From assembly GCF_000741215.1 (NCBI RefSeq), contig NZ_JGYX01000003.1:124345-188344 (forward strand): a stretch of DNA of 64,000 nt, in the 5' to 3' direction. Below the pieces are notes generated by a model. That model did no database searches, was not told the origin of the DNA, and saw only the letters and a program-made list of their open reading frames with translations. Source of the DNA: Bifidobacterium pullorum subsp. gallinarum. GTDB taxonomy: Bacteria; Actinomycetota; Actinomycetes; Actinomycetales; Bifidobacteriaceae. Positions 54,395 to 63,693 of the stretch are shown here, piece after piece. The position numbers were made by a program, and so were the translations under genes. The stretch's first letter is position 1, and each line of letters begins with the position of its first letter.

Positions 54395-55177
54395 CTATGA
54401 TGCAGCCTCGATCAGCGTGCGGGTGTACGCGTTCCTCGGCTCCCGCAGAATCCGGGCCGTCGGGCCCTCCTCCTCAACGCGGCCATCGTGCAGGACCACG
54501 ATGCGGTCGGCCAGATGCTGCACGACGCCCAGATCATGGGAAACCACGATCAGCGCCATATCCGGCGTCCGCCTGCGGATGGCGGCGAACGCCTCAAGGA
54601 TCTGGACGCGTGCCGCCACATCGATGGCGCTCATCGGCTCATCGGCCAGCAGCACCTTGGGATTGTTGACGATGGCGCGCGCAATGGCCACACGTTGCGC
54701 CTGTCCGCCCGACAGATCCACCGGATACCGGTTTAGGAACGTCGAGGGCTCCAGACCGACCGTATCCAACGCTTCGGCGCAACGGCGGGCGACGTCATCG
54801 GAGCCCATGCCGCGGTGGCGCAGATGCAACGGCTCGCCCACCGAACGCGCCACCGTCCACCGCGGATTCAGCGAGGCGAACGGATCCTGATACACCAGTC
54901 CCGAATCCCGGCGCAACGCCTGATAACCGGCGGCACGGGAGCCGCACGTCACATCCGCGCCTTGGTATGTCACCGTTCCGGCGTCAGCGGTCTCCAATCC
55001 CAGCAGGATGCGGGTCAGCGTGGATTTGCCCGATCCGGAACCGCCGATCACGGCCAGGCACTCCCCCGCATGCACCGCAACCGACACGTCGAACAGCACC
55101 TGCCGACGCTCGGACCGCCGTCCGAACCATTTGCCGATATGGCTCCCCTGCAGCACCACGTCATTCGCCATGCTCAT
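54395..55177 (-). CDS. Peptide ABC transporter ATPase (OppF/DppF-like)
   Basis: The 260-aa ATPase has Walker [19 protein letters not shown]-loop VYQDPFASLNPRW, signature LSGGQAQRVAIARA and Walker B VLLADEPMSAID. The Asp-Pro-Phe-Ala-Ser-Leu-Asn stretch after the Q-loop is typical of Opp/Dpp ATPases. ATG 55177 overlaps the stop of the sister ATPase by four bases. It is the last gene of a five-gene importer operon. Confidence 0.9.
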   Translation of the reverse strand: MSMANDVVLQGSHIGKWFGRRSERRQVLFDVSVAVHAGECLAVIGGSGSGKSTLTRILLGLETADAGTVTYQGADVTCGSRAAGYQALRRDSGLVYQDPFASLNPRWTVARSVGEPLHLRHRGMGSDDVARRCAEALDTVGLEPSTFLNRYPVDLSGGQAQRVAIARAIVNNPKVLLADEPMSAIDVAARVQILEAFAAIRRRTPDMALIVVSHDLGVVQHLADRIVVLHDGRVEEEGPTARILREPRNAYTRTLIEAAS

Positions 55178-56028
55178 GCCTCGCCTTCGTGTTCGTCCGC
55201 TGTTGCATCGTCTGAGGGCGCTGCGCCGCGGTCCGTCTCCCGATCGGCACCTTCCCGCGACACGCGCAGGGTCAGGGTTCGGGCCGCCCGCACCAGCCGC
55301 GCGGTCCGTTCGTCCTGCGGCGCGGCGAGCATCGTGGCCGTCTCGCCGGTTTCCACCACCGAACCCTCGTCCAGCACCACGCAACGGGTGGTGGCACGCG
55401 TCAGCACCGAGAAGTCATGGGTGATGAACAGCATCGAGGCGCCCGCCTCATCGACCAGGGACACCAATAGATCCACGATCTGCCGCTGGGTAATCGAGTC
55501 GAGCGCTGTGGTCGGTTCGTCGGCCACGATCAGCCGCGGCGAGGTGATCAGCGCGGTGGCGATGCCGACGCGCTGCCGCTGTCCGCCGGAGAGTTCGTGC
55601 GGGAATTTGGCCGCGACGTCGGCCGGTAGACCGACCTTGGCCAGCATGGCGTTCACGCGCTCGACGCGTTCGGAACGGGTCAGATCGTAGTGCAGCCGTA
55701 ACGGCAGCTCGACCTGCCTGCCCACGGGCAGCACCGGATTCAATGAGGCGCCCGGATTCTGGAAGACCATGCCCGTATACCGGCCGCGCAGATCGGCCAG
55801 CGTGCGGTCGGCGGCACCGATGACCTCCGCGCCACTGAGCATGACTGAACCGGTCACCATCACATCCGGCGGCAACAGCCCCAACATCGCGCGGGCGATC
55901 ATCGACTTGCCCGAACCGGATGCCCCGATCAGACCCACGCGCTCCCCATCGCCGATCGACAGGTCGACGCCGTGAACGATCTCCTTGCCGCCGATGGCGA
56001 TGCGCAGATCGCGAATATCAACGCCCAT
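55174..56028 (-). CDS. Peptide ABC transporter ATPase (OppD/DppD-like)
   Basis: The 284-aa ATPase has Walker A IGASGSGKSMIARAMLG, FQNPGASLNPVLPVG after the Q-loop, signature LSGGQRQRVGIATA and Walker B LIVADEPTTALD. The C-terminal tail is acidic and Arg/Asp-rich. It lacks the usual C-terminal iron-sulfur-like Cys cluster of some OppD proteins. It overlaps the OppC-like gene by 11 bases and the OppF-like gene by four. Confidence 0.9.
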   Translation of the reverse strand: MGVDIRDLRIAIGGKEIVHGVDLSIGDGERVGLIGASGSGKSMIARAMLGLLPPDVMVTGSVMLSGAEVIGAADRTLADLRGRYTGMVFQNPGASLNPVLPVGRQVELPLRLHYDLTRSERVERVNAMLAKVGLPADVAAKFPHELSGGQRQRVGIATALITSPRLIVADEPTTALDSITQRQIVDLLVSLVDEAGASMLFITHDFSVLTRATTRCVVLDEGSVVETGETATMLAAPQDERTARLVRAARTLTLRVSREGADRETDRGAAPSDDATADEHEGEA

Positions 56029-56923
56029 GGCCGTCCTCCTCCATGCGGGTCGCGCCCGCAGCCCGCCGCAGTTCCGGATTCGTCACCGGGTCGATCGCAT
56101 CGCGCAAGGCGTCGCCGAACAGGTTCAACGCCACAACCGCCACGGTCACCACCAGTCCCGGCCACAGCACGGTCAACGGATACACGGTGATGAACCGCAC
56201 GGTGGTGGCCAGCGAATGCCCCCAACTGGGGGTGCCCGACGGCACGCCCACACCCAGATAGGTCAGCCCCGATTCGGCGAGCACCGCGGTTCCCGCGGAC
56301 AGCGACAGCTGCACCAGCATAACCGGCAGGATATTCGGCACGATATGACGGAAGAACACATACGCGCCCGACGCCCCGTTGGACACCGCGGATTCCACGT
56401 AGTCCGACTGCGCGGCCAGCAGGGCCTGCGGACGCGCCACGCGGGCCAAGTTCAGCCCGTATCCGAAGCCACAGGCGATGACGATCACCGCAATCGAAGC
56501 GCCCATCGGCACCGCCAGCACCAGGGCGATCAGCACGGTGGGGATCGAGATCAGCGCGTCGACCACCACCACCGAGGCGCCAGCCAACGCCGTATGCCGC
56601 GACACCATGGCGGCCACGAACAACAGCCCGAGCGCGGCGGCGACCAGCACCGTAAGGATCACGATGAGCAGATCCGTGCGGGAGCCGGCCATCAGCCAGC
56701 TGAACACGTCGGCGCCGGTACCGTCCGTACCCAGCCAATGCTCGGCGGAGGGCGACTGCCAGGTGTGGTAGCCGTCGGTCCGCATCAGCGGCTGCGGCGT
56801 CCAGAACAGCGACACCACCGATATCGCCGCCCACAGGCCGAGCACCACCAGCGGGAACCGGCCGCCGGCGTGCCGCCACATCGACCGCAACACCGTGGCG
56901 GCGTAACCGATTGCAGCCTTCAT
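56018..56923 (-). CDS. Peptide ABC transporter permease (OppC/DppC-like)
   Basis: The 301-aa protein has an N-terminal helix near residues 20-45, an external loop containing WLGTDGTGADVFSWLMAG (the OppC_N hallmark is LGTDxxGRD), and five more helices. The EAA loop near residue 185 reads ESAVSNGASGAYVFFRHIVP. Its start overlaps the OppB-like stop (ATGA). Confidence 0.9.
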   Translation of the reverse strand: MKAAIGYAATVLRSMWRHAGGRFPLVVLGLWAAISVVSLFWTPQPLMRTDGYHTWQSPSAEHWLGTDGTGADVFSWLMAGSRTDLLIVILTVLVAAALGLLFVAAMVSRHTALAGASVVVVDALISIPTVLIALVLAVPMGASIAVIVIACGFGYGLNLARVARPQALLAAQSDYVESAVSNGASGAYVFFRHIVPNILPVMLVQLSLSAGTAVLAESGLTYLGVGVPSGTPSWGHSLATTVRFITVYPLTVLWPGLVVTVAVVALNLFGDALRDAIDPVTNPELRRAAGATRMEEDGHGR

Positions 56924-57897
56924 GCTGACACCTCATTTCCACCGATGGACGCCTTGAGCCTGGGGTCCAGGGCCCGATGAGCCAGGTCGACCAGCAGGCC
57001 GATGAGCAGGAAGAACGCGGCGAGCATGAACAGCTCGCCCTGTACGGCGATCAGGTCGCGGTTGCCCACGTCGGTCACCAGGCCGGTGCCCAGACCGGGC
57101 AGGGCGAACAGGTTCTCGATGACCATGACGCCGGTGATCATCTCGGCGAAGGTCAGTCCCACCACGGACACCATCTGCGGCATGGCCAGCCGCAGGCCCA
57201 CCTGCCGCACCGCCTGCGTGCGGGTCATGCCGCAGGACATCGCCATCTCGATGTATCCGGAGGCGGCGAGCTCGCCCAGCGCCGACCGCGTGTACCGCAT
57301 CAGGCCGGCGCCCACGATGATGCCCACGCTCAAGGCGGGCAGCACCAGCGAGGTCAGCGCCTGGACGGGGGCGCCCCAGCCCGCGGCCGGAAAACCCTGT
57401 GAGGGCAGGACTCCGATCAGGCCCACGCCGCGGCCGAACAGCAGGATCAGCAGCATGCCGCTCCACAGCGCGGGAATGGCTCCGCCGACGATGGAGACCA
57501 GCCGGTAGGCGGCGCGGGCGCGATGCCCGCGGGCCAAGGTGGCCGCGCACCCCAGCGGGATGCCGATCACCAGGGCGACGAGCAGGCCGAGCGTGATCAG
57601 CGGGAAGGTGATGGAGGCCCGCACCCCCACCTGCTCGCTGACCGAACGGCCGGTGAGCATGGAGGCGCCGAGGTCGCCGTGCAGCAGGTTCGCGCACCAG
57701 TCCAGGTACTGCACGGCCAGCGGACGGTCAAGCCCCAGCTCGGCGCGCAGTTGGGCCACGCGTTCCGGCGGCGAGTTCACGCCGGCCATCACCGCGGCCA
57801 CATCGCCGGGCAGCACGCGCAGCATGGCGAACACCGCCACCGAGATGGCCAGCAACGCCACCACGAACAGCAGCAGTCGCCGCAGTACAAACCTCAT
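56920..57897 (-). CDS. Peptide ABC transporter permease (OppB/DppB-like)
   Basis: The 325-aa protein begins MRFVLRRLLLFVVALLAISV, typical of OppB. A large external loop near residues 35-95 holds RVAQLRAELGLDRPLAVQYL. Five further helices and the EAA loop (EMAMSCGMTRTQAVRQVGLR) follow. It lies three bases after the binding-protein stop and overlaps the next permease. Confidence 0.9.
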   Translation of the reverse strand: MRFVLRRLLLFVVALLAISVAVFAMLRVLPGDVAAVMAGVNSPPERVAQLRAELGLDRPLAVQYLDWCANLLHGDLGASMLTGRSVSEQVGVRASITFPLITLGLLVALVIGIPLGCAATLARGHRARAAYRLVSIVGGAIPALWSGMLLILLFGRGVGLIGVLPSQGFPAAGWGAPVQALTSLVLPALSVGIIVGAGLMRYTRSALGELAASGYIEMAMSCGMTRTQAVRQVGLRLAMPQMVSVVGLTFAEMITGVMVIENLFALPGLGTGLVTDVGNRDLIAVQGELFMLAAFFLLIGLLVDLAHRALDPRLKASIGGNEVSA

Positions 57898-57900
57898 CGG

Positions 57901-59538
57901 TCACTCGCTTTCGTACGCCAGATTCCACAAAGGCAATTGGGTCTGGTTGAGGTTCACCGGGAAGCCCTCTACGCCGTTGACCCATGCGGTGGTGATGCGG
58001 TAGTTGAACAGCCAGTCGGCGGGCGCGTCCTCGGACACCATCCGAGCCGCCTGCCGCAGCAGGTCGTCGCGAGCCGCGTCATCGGTGGCTGCGAGCGCCT
58101 GCGCGTACAGGCTCTGCACCTCGGGGTTGTCGTAGTTGTAGTAGTACTCCGGATCGGCCCACTGGTAGAAGTCGTGGCTTTCGTTATGGTCCACGAGCGA
58201 GAGGTCGTAGTCCTTGTTCGTGTACACGTCCTGCAGCCAGGTGGAGAATTCCACCACCTCCACCTGCAGGTCGATGCCGATCTGTGCCAGTTGCGAGCGC
58301 AGCTGGTCGCCCAGGTCGGTGCCGTAGGTGTTCGAGTATTCCAGGCGCAGCGTCAGCGGGTTGTCCGGCCCGTACCCGGCCTCTGCCATCAGCTCCAGCG
58401 CCTTGTCCACATCGTGCGGATACAGGTCGGTCAGGTCCTCATATCCGGGATCCAGCGAGGGGATCGGCCCGCCGAGCGGCGCGTCGGCTCCGCCGCGCGA
58501 GGCGATGAGCTCCTCATGGTCGATGGCGTACCGGATGGCCTGCCGGATGCGCGGATCGGATGTGTGTTCGCCGGCGCCGTTGAAGGCCAGCACGTATTTG
58601 TCGGTGCCGTCCCCGGCCTGTACCGTGTAGTGGTCGGGGTCGTCGGCGAATTGGCCGGCCAGGTTCTCGCTGATCGGCGCCAGCACCTGCACGTCGCCGG
58701 AGGCTAGGGCGTTGACGGCCGCGTTGTCGTCGGTGAAATACCGGACGACCACGGTTTCAGTCGCCGCCCGATGCTCACCCCAGTAGTTCGGATTGGCCTT
58801 CAGCGTGATCGAGTCGTTGGCGCGGAACTCGCTGACCAGATATGGGCCGGATCCGATGGCCTCGGTTTTCATGTCGTATTCGGCGTCCTGGTCGAAGACC
58901 AGGCCGCAGCGTCCGGCGAGCGTCCACAGCAGGTTGGAGTTCGGCGCGCTCAGGCGCAGCTCCACGGTGTTCGGGTCGACGGCCGTGATCGAGCCGAAGT
59001 TGGTCAGCGAGCTGGCGTCATGGTACTGCTTGCCCACCAGTTCTTGGATGGACCAGACCACGTCATCGGCGTTGAGTTCGTCCCCGTTGGAGAAGCTCAT
59101 GCCCTCGTTGAGGTGGAACGTGTAGGTCAGTCCGTCCGCGCTCTCCTCCCAGCTGGCGGCGAGCGCGGGCACGACCTGGTTGTTCTCGTCCCGGGCCACG
59201 AGGCCTTCGTACACGTTGCCGATGAGGATCTGGTCGAGCGCCGACCCCGACTGGTTGCGGATGTCCAGGTTGGTGGGAGCGAGTTTCAGCCCGATGGTGA
59301 CGGTGTCGCGTCGCCCGGCCTGCTGTGTTGCGGGACGGTTGACGATTGCGATGATGCCAATGACGACGGCCACCACGGCCACGGCCGCGACGGCGATCCA
59401 CGCCCACGGACGGCGATGCGGCGTTTTGACGCGGGCGTTGAGCGAGGCGTCCGTGCTGGCTTCGTTGGTCGGTGATGCGGGTGCTGTTGGTGATGAGGTT
59501 GCGCCGGTCCGGCCGTGCGCACCTGGTTGTTCAGCCAT
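57901..59538 (-). CDS. Peptide/oligosaccharide ABC transporter substrate-binding protein (family 5)
   Basis: The 545-aa protein belongs to the SBP_bac_5 family: GLKLAPTNLDIRNQSGSALD near the mature start, NVYEGLVARDENNQVVPALA, then LNEGMSFSNGDELNADDVVW and AVNALASGDVQVLAPIS. It lacks a lipobox. A 40-residue Ser/Thr/Ala-rich cytoplasmic tail precedes one helix (WAWIAVAAVAVVAVVIGIIA), so it looks like a signal-anchored binding protein. ATG 59538 follows AAGGA by about eight bases. It heads the SBP-B-C-D-F operon. The substrate is presumably a peptide. Confidence 0.88.
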   Translation of the reverse strand: MAEQPGAHGRTGATSSPTAPASPTNEASTDASLNARVKTPHRRPWAWIAVAAVAVVAVVIGIIAIVNRPATQQAGRRDTVTIGLKLAPTNLDIRNQSGSALDQILIGNVYEGLVARDENNQVVPALAASWEESADGLTYTFHLNEGMSFSNGDELNADDVVWSIQELVGKQYHDASSLTNFGSITAVDPNTVELRLSAPNSNLLWTLAGRCGLVFDQDAEYDMKTEAIGSGPYLVSEFRANDSITLKANPNYWGEHRAATETVVVRYFTDDNAAVNALASGDVQVLAPISENLAGQFADDPDHYTVQAGDGTDKYVLAFNGAGEHTSDPRIRQAIRYAIDHEELIASRGGADAPLGGPIPSLDPGYEDLTDLYPHDVDKALELMAEAGYGPDNPLTLRLEYSNTYGTDLGDQLRSQLAQIGIDLQVEVVEFSTWLQDVYTNKDYDLSLVDHNESHDFYQWADPEYYYNYDNPEVQSLYAQALAATDDAARDDLLRQAARMVSEDAPADWLFNYRITTAWVNGVEGFPVNLNQTQLPLWNLAYESE

Positions 59539-59662
59539 GACAATCCTTATGCGTTGCGTATGGTGATGCTGCGATTCGTTTGTTGCGGTTGGCCGCCCGT
59601 CCGGGTCGTCCACCGCGCTCCATTGTAGACCCGCCCCATGTCCGGGCCGGTATGATGGAGGC

Positions 59663-60427
59663 ATGTTACTTGCAGTGGATATCGGCAATACGAATATCGT
59701 GCTCGGTTTCCTTGAGGGGGAGCGGATCGTGGGCACGTACCGGATCACCACGAAGGCGGATCACACCTCGGACGAGTATGGTCTGATGATCACCGAGTTC
59801 CTGCGGATGAGCGGGTACTCGCCGCAGGATGTGGATGACGTGATCGTGGCCTCCGTGGTGCCGAAGGTGATGCATTCCTTCCGTGCCAGCATCGTCAAGT
59901 TCCTGGATATCGACCCCATGGTGGTCGGCCCCGGGGTCAAGTCAGGGATGAACATCCGCATCGACGACCCGAAGTCGCTGGGGGCCGACTGTCTGGCCGA
60001 CTGCGCCGGCGCCTACTACGCGTACGGAGGGCCTGCACTGGTGGCCGATTTCGGCACGGCGACCACGTTCAACTATGTCGATGCGCGCGGCACGATCACC
60101 TGCGGACTAATCTCCCCGGGTCTGCGCACGGCCGCCGCCGCGCTGTGGACCGGCACCGCGCAGCTGCCCGAGGTGGAGATCACCCGCCCGGATTCGATTC
60201 TGGCCACCGGCACGAAGACGGCGATGCAGGCGGGCCTGTATTACAACTTCCTCGGCGGCATAGAGCGCACCATCATGCAGTTCCGCGAGGAGATCCGGGA
60301 GGATTTCCAGGTCATCGCCACCGGCGGACTGGGCCGTGTGTTCATGGACGACACCGATCTGATTGATGTCTACGACCCGGATCTGATCTTCAAGGGCATG
60401 GCCAAGATCCACGCCCGCAACGTCTGA
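59663..60427 (+). CDS. coaX: Type III pantothenate kinase
   Basis: CoaX phosphorylates pantothenate in coenzyme A synthesis. The 254-aa ASKHA-fold protein has MLLAVDIGNTNIVLGFLEG at the start, the phosphate loop GADCLADCAGAYYAYGG, VVADFGTATTFNYVDARG and the C-terminal VIATGGLGRVF. GGAGG lies very close to the ATG, but homology fixes the start. A TATGAT lies just upstream, so the leader may be very short. It stands alone between the peptide importer and the sugar-binding proteins. Confidence 0.94.
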   Translation: MLLAVDIGNTNIVLGFLEGERIVGTYRITTKADHTSDEYGLMITEFLRMSGYSPQDVDDVIVASVVPKVMHSFRASIVKFLDIDPMVVGPGVKSGMNIRIDDPKSLGADCLADCAGAYYAYGGPALVADFGTATTFNYVDARGTITCGLISPGLRTAAAALWTGTAQLPEVEITRPDSILATGTKTAMQAGLYYNFLGGIERTIMQFREEIREDFQVIATGGLGRVFMDDTDLIDVYDPDLIFKGMAKIHARNV

Positions 60428-60496
60428 CAACGTCCGACGCGGCCCGGCACCGGCACCCCGACCGGTGGCGGTCCGGCTTCCGAGCGGTCCGAGCCG

Positions 60497-61930
60497 TCAG
60501 GAGGCGCTGCTCATCGTGAATCCCTGATTGGTGCCGTATTCCAGCAGGTCACGCTGCCAGAGGGCCACGCCGTCCATCATGCTCACGCGTTGCCCGGGGT
60601 CCTCGGGCAGCGTGATCTCCTCGCCGTCCGCGGTCCGCTCCCCCGCCTCGATGCGGGCTTTGGCGGTGTTGTACCGCAGCGCCTTGGCCGACCATCGATA
60701 GGCGGTGCCGACGGTGTCACTGAAATCGCTGCGCGCATACACCTCGAACGGCAGGTACTGGTACCCCACCGACACCTCGCGCGCGGCCTGGGCGAGCACT
60801 TCGTTGAACCGTTGCCCCCCGAAGTACGGGATGTCGATGCCCCGCGAGTCAGTGATGGTGGTCCGGCTCAAAAACTCCTCGTCGTTCAGCGTGGCGTTGT
60901 CCGCGGGGAAGGCGCCGCCGGCCACGCGGGTGGCGATGCCCTGCGCATCATGGCAGACATAGTCGATGAACCGGAAGGCCGCTTCGGGCTTGCGAGTGGA
61001 GCGCAACACGCCCATCGCCGATCCACCGTTCTCCGCGTTGGTCCGCACGCCGTTCTCGGTGGGCATGGTGGTCACCCGCCACAATCCCGATCCTCCGGGC
61101 ACATCCGCCAACAGCAGGGACGGCATCCACGCCCCGGAGAACAATGACGCCACCTGCCCCGCGCCGAGCGCCGCCTTCCACTCGTCCGACCATGTGGTCA
61201 GGTTGGTGGCGACCAGCCCCTCGTCGATCATCCGTTGCCAGAATGCGGTGAACCGGGCCACGCCGGCGTCGGTGTCCAGACAGACCGTCACCTCCTTGCC
61301 GTCGGCGGAGGTGAGAAACGGCCGGCCGCCGGCCAGCCAGACCATGGCGTTGAAGAAGCTGGCGTCGCCGGCGTCGGCCGTGATGTACACGCCGATCTCC
61401 TTGAGCTTCCTGGCGGCCTCGTAGTAATCGTCCCAGGTGCGGATGGACGCGGCGTCGACCCCCGCCTGGCGGAACACATCCTCGTTGTAGAAGAACGCCA
61501 TGGGGCCGGAATCCATCGGCAGCCCGTATACGGTGCCGTTCAGCTGCACCGAGGACCAGGTGCCCGGCGTATACTGCCCGGCGTAATCCGCCACACGATC
61601 GGTGATGTCGAGCAGCTGTCCGCTGACCGCGTATTGCCCGAGGGCATAGTACTCCAGCTGCACCACGTCGGGCAGGTTGTATCCGTCCTGAATGAAGCGG
61701 TTGAGGTTGGTGTACCCGCTGGTGGCGTCCAGTTCCACGCGGATATCCGGGTTGGCCCGCTCGAAATCCTCGATGACGGCGCGCATGCTGGGTTCCCAGG
61801 ACCACACGGTGATCACGGTGCGCGTATCGGCGGCGGCCGCGCAGCCGGAGGCCAGCGTCAGCAATGCGGCGCCGAGTCCCGCCGCCGCGATGCGGCGTAT
61901 CCGCCGCCAGGCTCCCCCGTCACGCGTCAT
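60497..61930 (-). CDS. Sugar ABC transporter substrate-binding lipoprotein (family 1), paralogue A
   Basis: The 477-aa protein has an Arg-rich signal peptide with lipobox LASGC near residue 30. The mature part is a family 1 solute-binding protein (TVITVWSWEPSMRAVIEDFE, PDVVQLEYYALGQYAVSG, YGLPMDSGPMAFFYNEDVF). It is clearly a paralogue of the protein encoded next to it (62174-63523), sharing LPMDSGPMA, TWDDYYEAA, FGGQRFNEVLAQAAREVS and QYLPFEVYARS blocks. It starts after GAAGGAG. No permeases or ATPase are nearby, so membrane partners must be elsewhere. Confidence 0.9.
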   Translation of the reverse strand: MTRDGGAWRRIRRIAAAGLGAALLTLASGCAAAADTRTVITVWSWEPSMRAVIEDFERANPDIRVELDATSGYTNLNRFIQDGYNLPDVVQLEYYALGQYAVSGQLLDITDRVADYAGQYTPGTWSSVQLNGTVYGLPMDSGPMAFFYNEDVFRQAGVDAASIRTWDDYYEAARKLKEIGVYITADAGDASFFNAMVWLAGGRPFLTSADGKEVTVCLDTDAGVARFTAFWQRMIDEGLVATNLTTWSDEWKAALGAGQVASLFSGAWMPSLLLADVPGGSGLWRVTTMPTENGVRTNAENGGSAMGVLRSTRKPEAAFRFIDYVCHDAQGIATRVAGGAFPADNATLNDEEFLSRTTITDSRGIDIPYFGGQRFNEVLAQAAREVSVGYQYLPFEVYARSDFSDTVGTAYRWSAKALRYNTAKARIEAGERTADGEEITLPEDPGQRVSMMDGVALWQRDLLEYGTNQGFTMSSAS

Positions 61931-62104
61931 ACCCGCTCCTTCAACGTATTACGGCCCTGCTGCACCATTCGGGCCCGTGTGCACCATGTAGTGTACGGCA
62001 TCCGGCTGGATGCGGAACCACCACCCGCGGTATGCACACCGAATTCCCGCCGTCCGCCGACGCCTCCCATATCCCGCGGCCCTGTCCCGCAGCGCACCAC
62101 AAAC

Positions 62105-62141
62105 GAGGCGGCCCGCACCGGTATCAGGTGCGGGCCGCCTC
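62105..62141. terminator. Hairpin terminator after SBP paralogue B
   Basis: GAGGCGGCCCGCACC (62105-62119), a 7-nt loop, and its exact complement (62127-62141) form a 15-bp GC stem 33 bp after the stop of the minus-strand binding protein. The remaining gap to 61931 carries a direct repeat of TGCACCAT near 61963 and 61982, and no gene. Confidence 0.75.
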
Positions 62142-62173
62142 ATCGGTATTCAGTTATTGCTGCGAGGATTCGT

Positions 62174-63523
62174 TCACTCGACGGTGTAGCCCTGCTGCTC
62201 GGCGTACTCCTTGAGCGCGGTCTCCCAGGAGGCGATGCCCTCCTCGAGCGTGATGGACTTGTCGGTGAAGGCGCCGCCGGCATGGTCGGCGTAGACGTTG
62301 CGGGCGTTCACCTCGAACGGCAGGAACTTGTAGCCAGTGGAGACGTTGGCCGCCGCCTTGGCCAGGACCTCGTTGAACTTCTGGCCGCCGAAGTACTCGT
62401 GGGCGTTGCCCTCGGAATCGGTCAGCGAGGTCATGTTCAGGAAGTCCTCGGAGGCGAGGGTCTCGTTGTCGGCAGGGAAGGCGCCGCCTTCCACACGCAC
62501 GCCGACGCCGTCGGCGTTGTGGCAGGCGTACTCGGCGAACTTGTACGCGGCCTCGGCCTTGGCCTCGTCATCGGTCTTGATGACGGCGAGCGAGGAGCCG
62601 CCGTTCTCGGAGTTGGTCTCGGAGCCGTCGAGGGTCGGCATCTGGGCGATGCGCCACTTGCCGTCGCCGTCCGGGGCACCGGAGAGCAGGTTGTACGGCA
62701 TCCAGGCGCCGGTGAGCAGGGAGGCGATGGAGCCGTCGTTCAGGCCACGGTTCCACTCGTCGGTCCAGCCGGCGGTCTTGGTGTCGATGAGGTCCTCATC
62801 GATGAGCTTCTGCCAGAAGTCGATGAAGGACTGGACCTTGTCGTCGCCGGTCAGGTTGATCTTGACGGAGGTGCCGTCCTCGCCGGTCTCGAACGGGGTG
62901 GCGCCGGCCAGCCAGGTCATCGAGTCGAAGAAGCCGGCGTCGCCGGAGTCGGAGGTGATGTAGGAGCCGGTGGCGCGGACCTTCTTGGCGGCCTCGTAGA
63001 AGTCGTCCCAGGTGCGGACCTCGTCCGGGTTCACGCCGGCCTTGTCCATGACTTCCTTGTTGTAGAACCAGGCCATCGGGCCGGAGTCCATCGGCAGGGC
63101 GTAGACGCCGTCCTGGATGGCCACCGAGGCCCAGGTGCCCGGGGTGAAGAAGTCGGAGAAATCGTCGGCGCCGTAGCCGGACAGATCCTGCACGTAGCCG
63201 CGGATCACGTACTCGGGCAGCGCATAGTACTCGATCTGCGCCAGATCCGGAGCGCCGGAGCCGGCCTCCATCGCGTTGTTCAGCGCCTGGTACTCGTCCT
63301 TGTTGGTGCCGGCATTGGTGATGGTGACCTTGATGTTCGGGTTCTCCTTCTCGAAGCCCTCGACGGTACGGGGCAGCGTGGAGTCCCAGGACCAGACGGT
63401 CAGCTCGATCTGCTCGTCGCCGGAGGCGTCGCCGGCAGCGTCGTTACCGCCGCCGCAAGCCGCGAGCGGCAGGACCATGGCCGCCGCGCCGAGCAGAGCA
63501 ATGATGCGCTTATTGAACTTCAT
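62174..63523 (-). CDS. Sugar ABC transporter substrate-binding lipoprotein (family 1), paralogue B
   Basis: The 449-aa protein starts MKFNKRIIALLGAAAMVLPL with lipobox LAAC at residue 23 and a Gly/Asp-rich linker. The binding domain reads IELTVWSWDSTLPRTVEGFE, then PDLAQIEYYALPEYVIRG and YALPMDSGPMAWFYNKEVM. ATG 63523 follows AAGGAAG; the longer frame has no support. It has smoother codon use and a better signal peptide than paralogue A, so it is probably the main expressed copy. The divergent GH51 gene and LacI-type operators upstream suggest arabino-oligosaccharide uptake. Confidence 0.92.
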   Translation of the reverse strand: MKFNKRIIALLGAAAMVLPLAACGGGNDAAGDASGDEQIELTVWSWDSTLPRTVEGFEKENPNIKVTITNAGTNKDEYQALNNAMEAGSGAPDLAQIEYYALPEYVIRGYVQDLSGYGADDFSDFFTPGTWASVAIQDGVYALPMDSGPMAWFYNKEVMDKAGVNPDEVRTWDDFYEAAKKVRATGSYITSDSGDAGFFDSMTWLAGATPFETGEDGTSVKINLTGDDKVQSFIDFWQKLIDEDLIDTKTAGWTDEWNRGLNDGSIASLLTGAWMPYNLLSGAPDGDGKWRIAQMPTLDGSETNSENGGSSLAVIKTDDEAKAEAAYKFAEYACHNADGVGVRVEGGAFPADNETLASEDFLNMTSLTDSEGNAHEYFGGQKFNEVLAKAAANVSTGYKFLPFEVNARNVYADHAGGAFTDKSITLEEGIASWETALKEYAEQQGYTVE

Positions 63524-63608
63524 CGTTCTTCCTTCCTTATGAGGTAGCAATCTTGAATCCGTTGGTTGCGAATCCTTGATGTCATGGACGACATTATCAC
63601 AGACTGAA

Positions 63609-63622
63609 TGTTTACGCAAACA
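63609..63622. promoter_or_regulatory. LacI-family operator 1
   Basis: TGTTTACGCAAACA is a palindrome with one mismatch that matches the LacI-family consensus TGTTTACGTAAACA. It lies 86 bp upstream of the binding-protein start, in the divergent region shared with the GH51 gene. Confidence 0.7.
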
Positions 63623-63685
63623 CGAAACGCGACACACCTTCGAAACCGCATGATTTCAAGGAAATTGCAGTCCGCGTGTTTCGTC

Positions 63686-63691
63686 TATAAT
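63686..63691 (+). promoter_or_regulatory. -10 box of the GH51 gene
   Basis: TATAAT, perfect -10 consensus, 45 bp before the start of the GH51 gene. Possible -35 boxes are TTGCAG at 63665 (15-bp spacer) or AATTGC at 63663 (17-bp spacer). GTTTC and GAAAC flank the -10 as a further dyad. Confidence 0.55.
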
Positions 63692-63693
63692 GA

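Noticed and set aside
61235-63547. 770-aa plus-strand frame opposite the two sugar-binding proteins
   Set aside because: Repetitive Gly/Val/His translation that mirrors the paralogous genes; not a gene.
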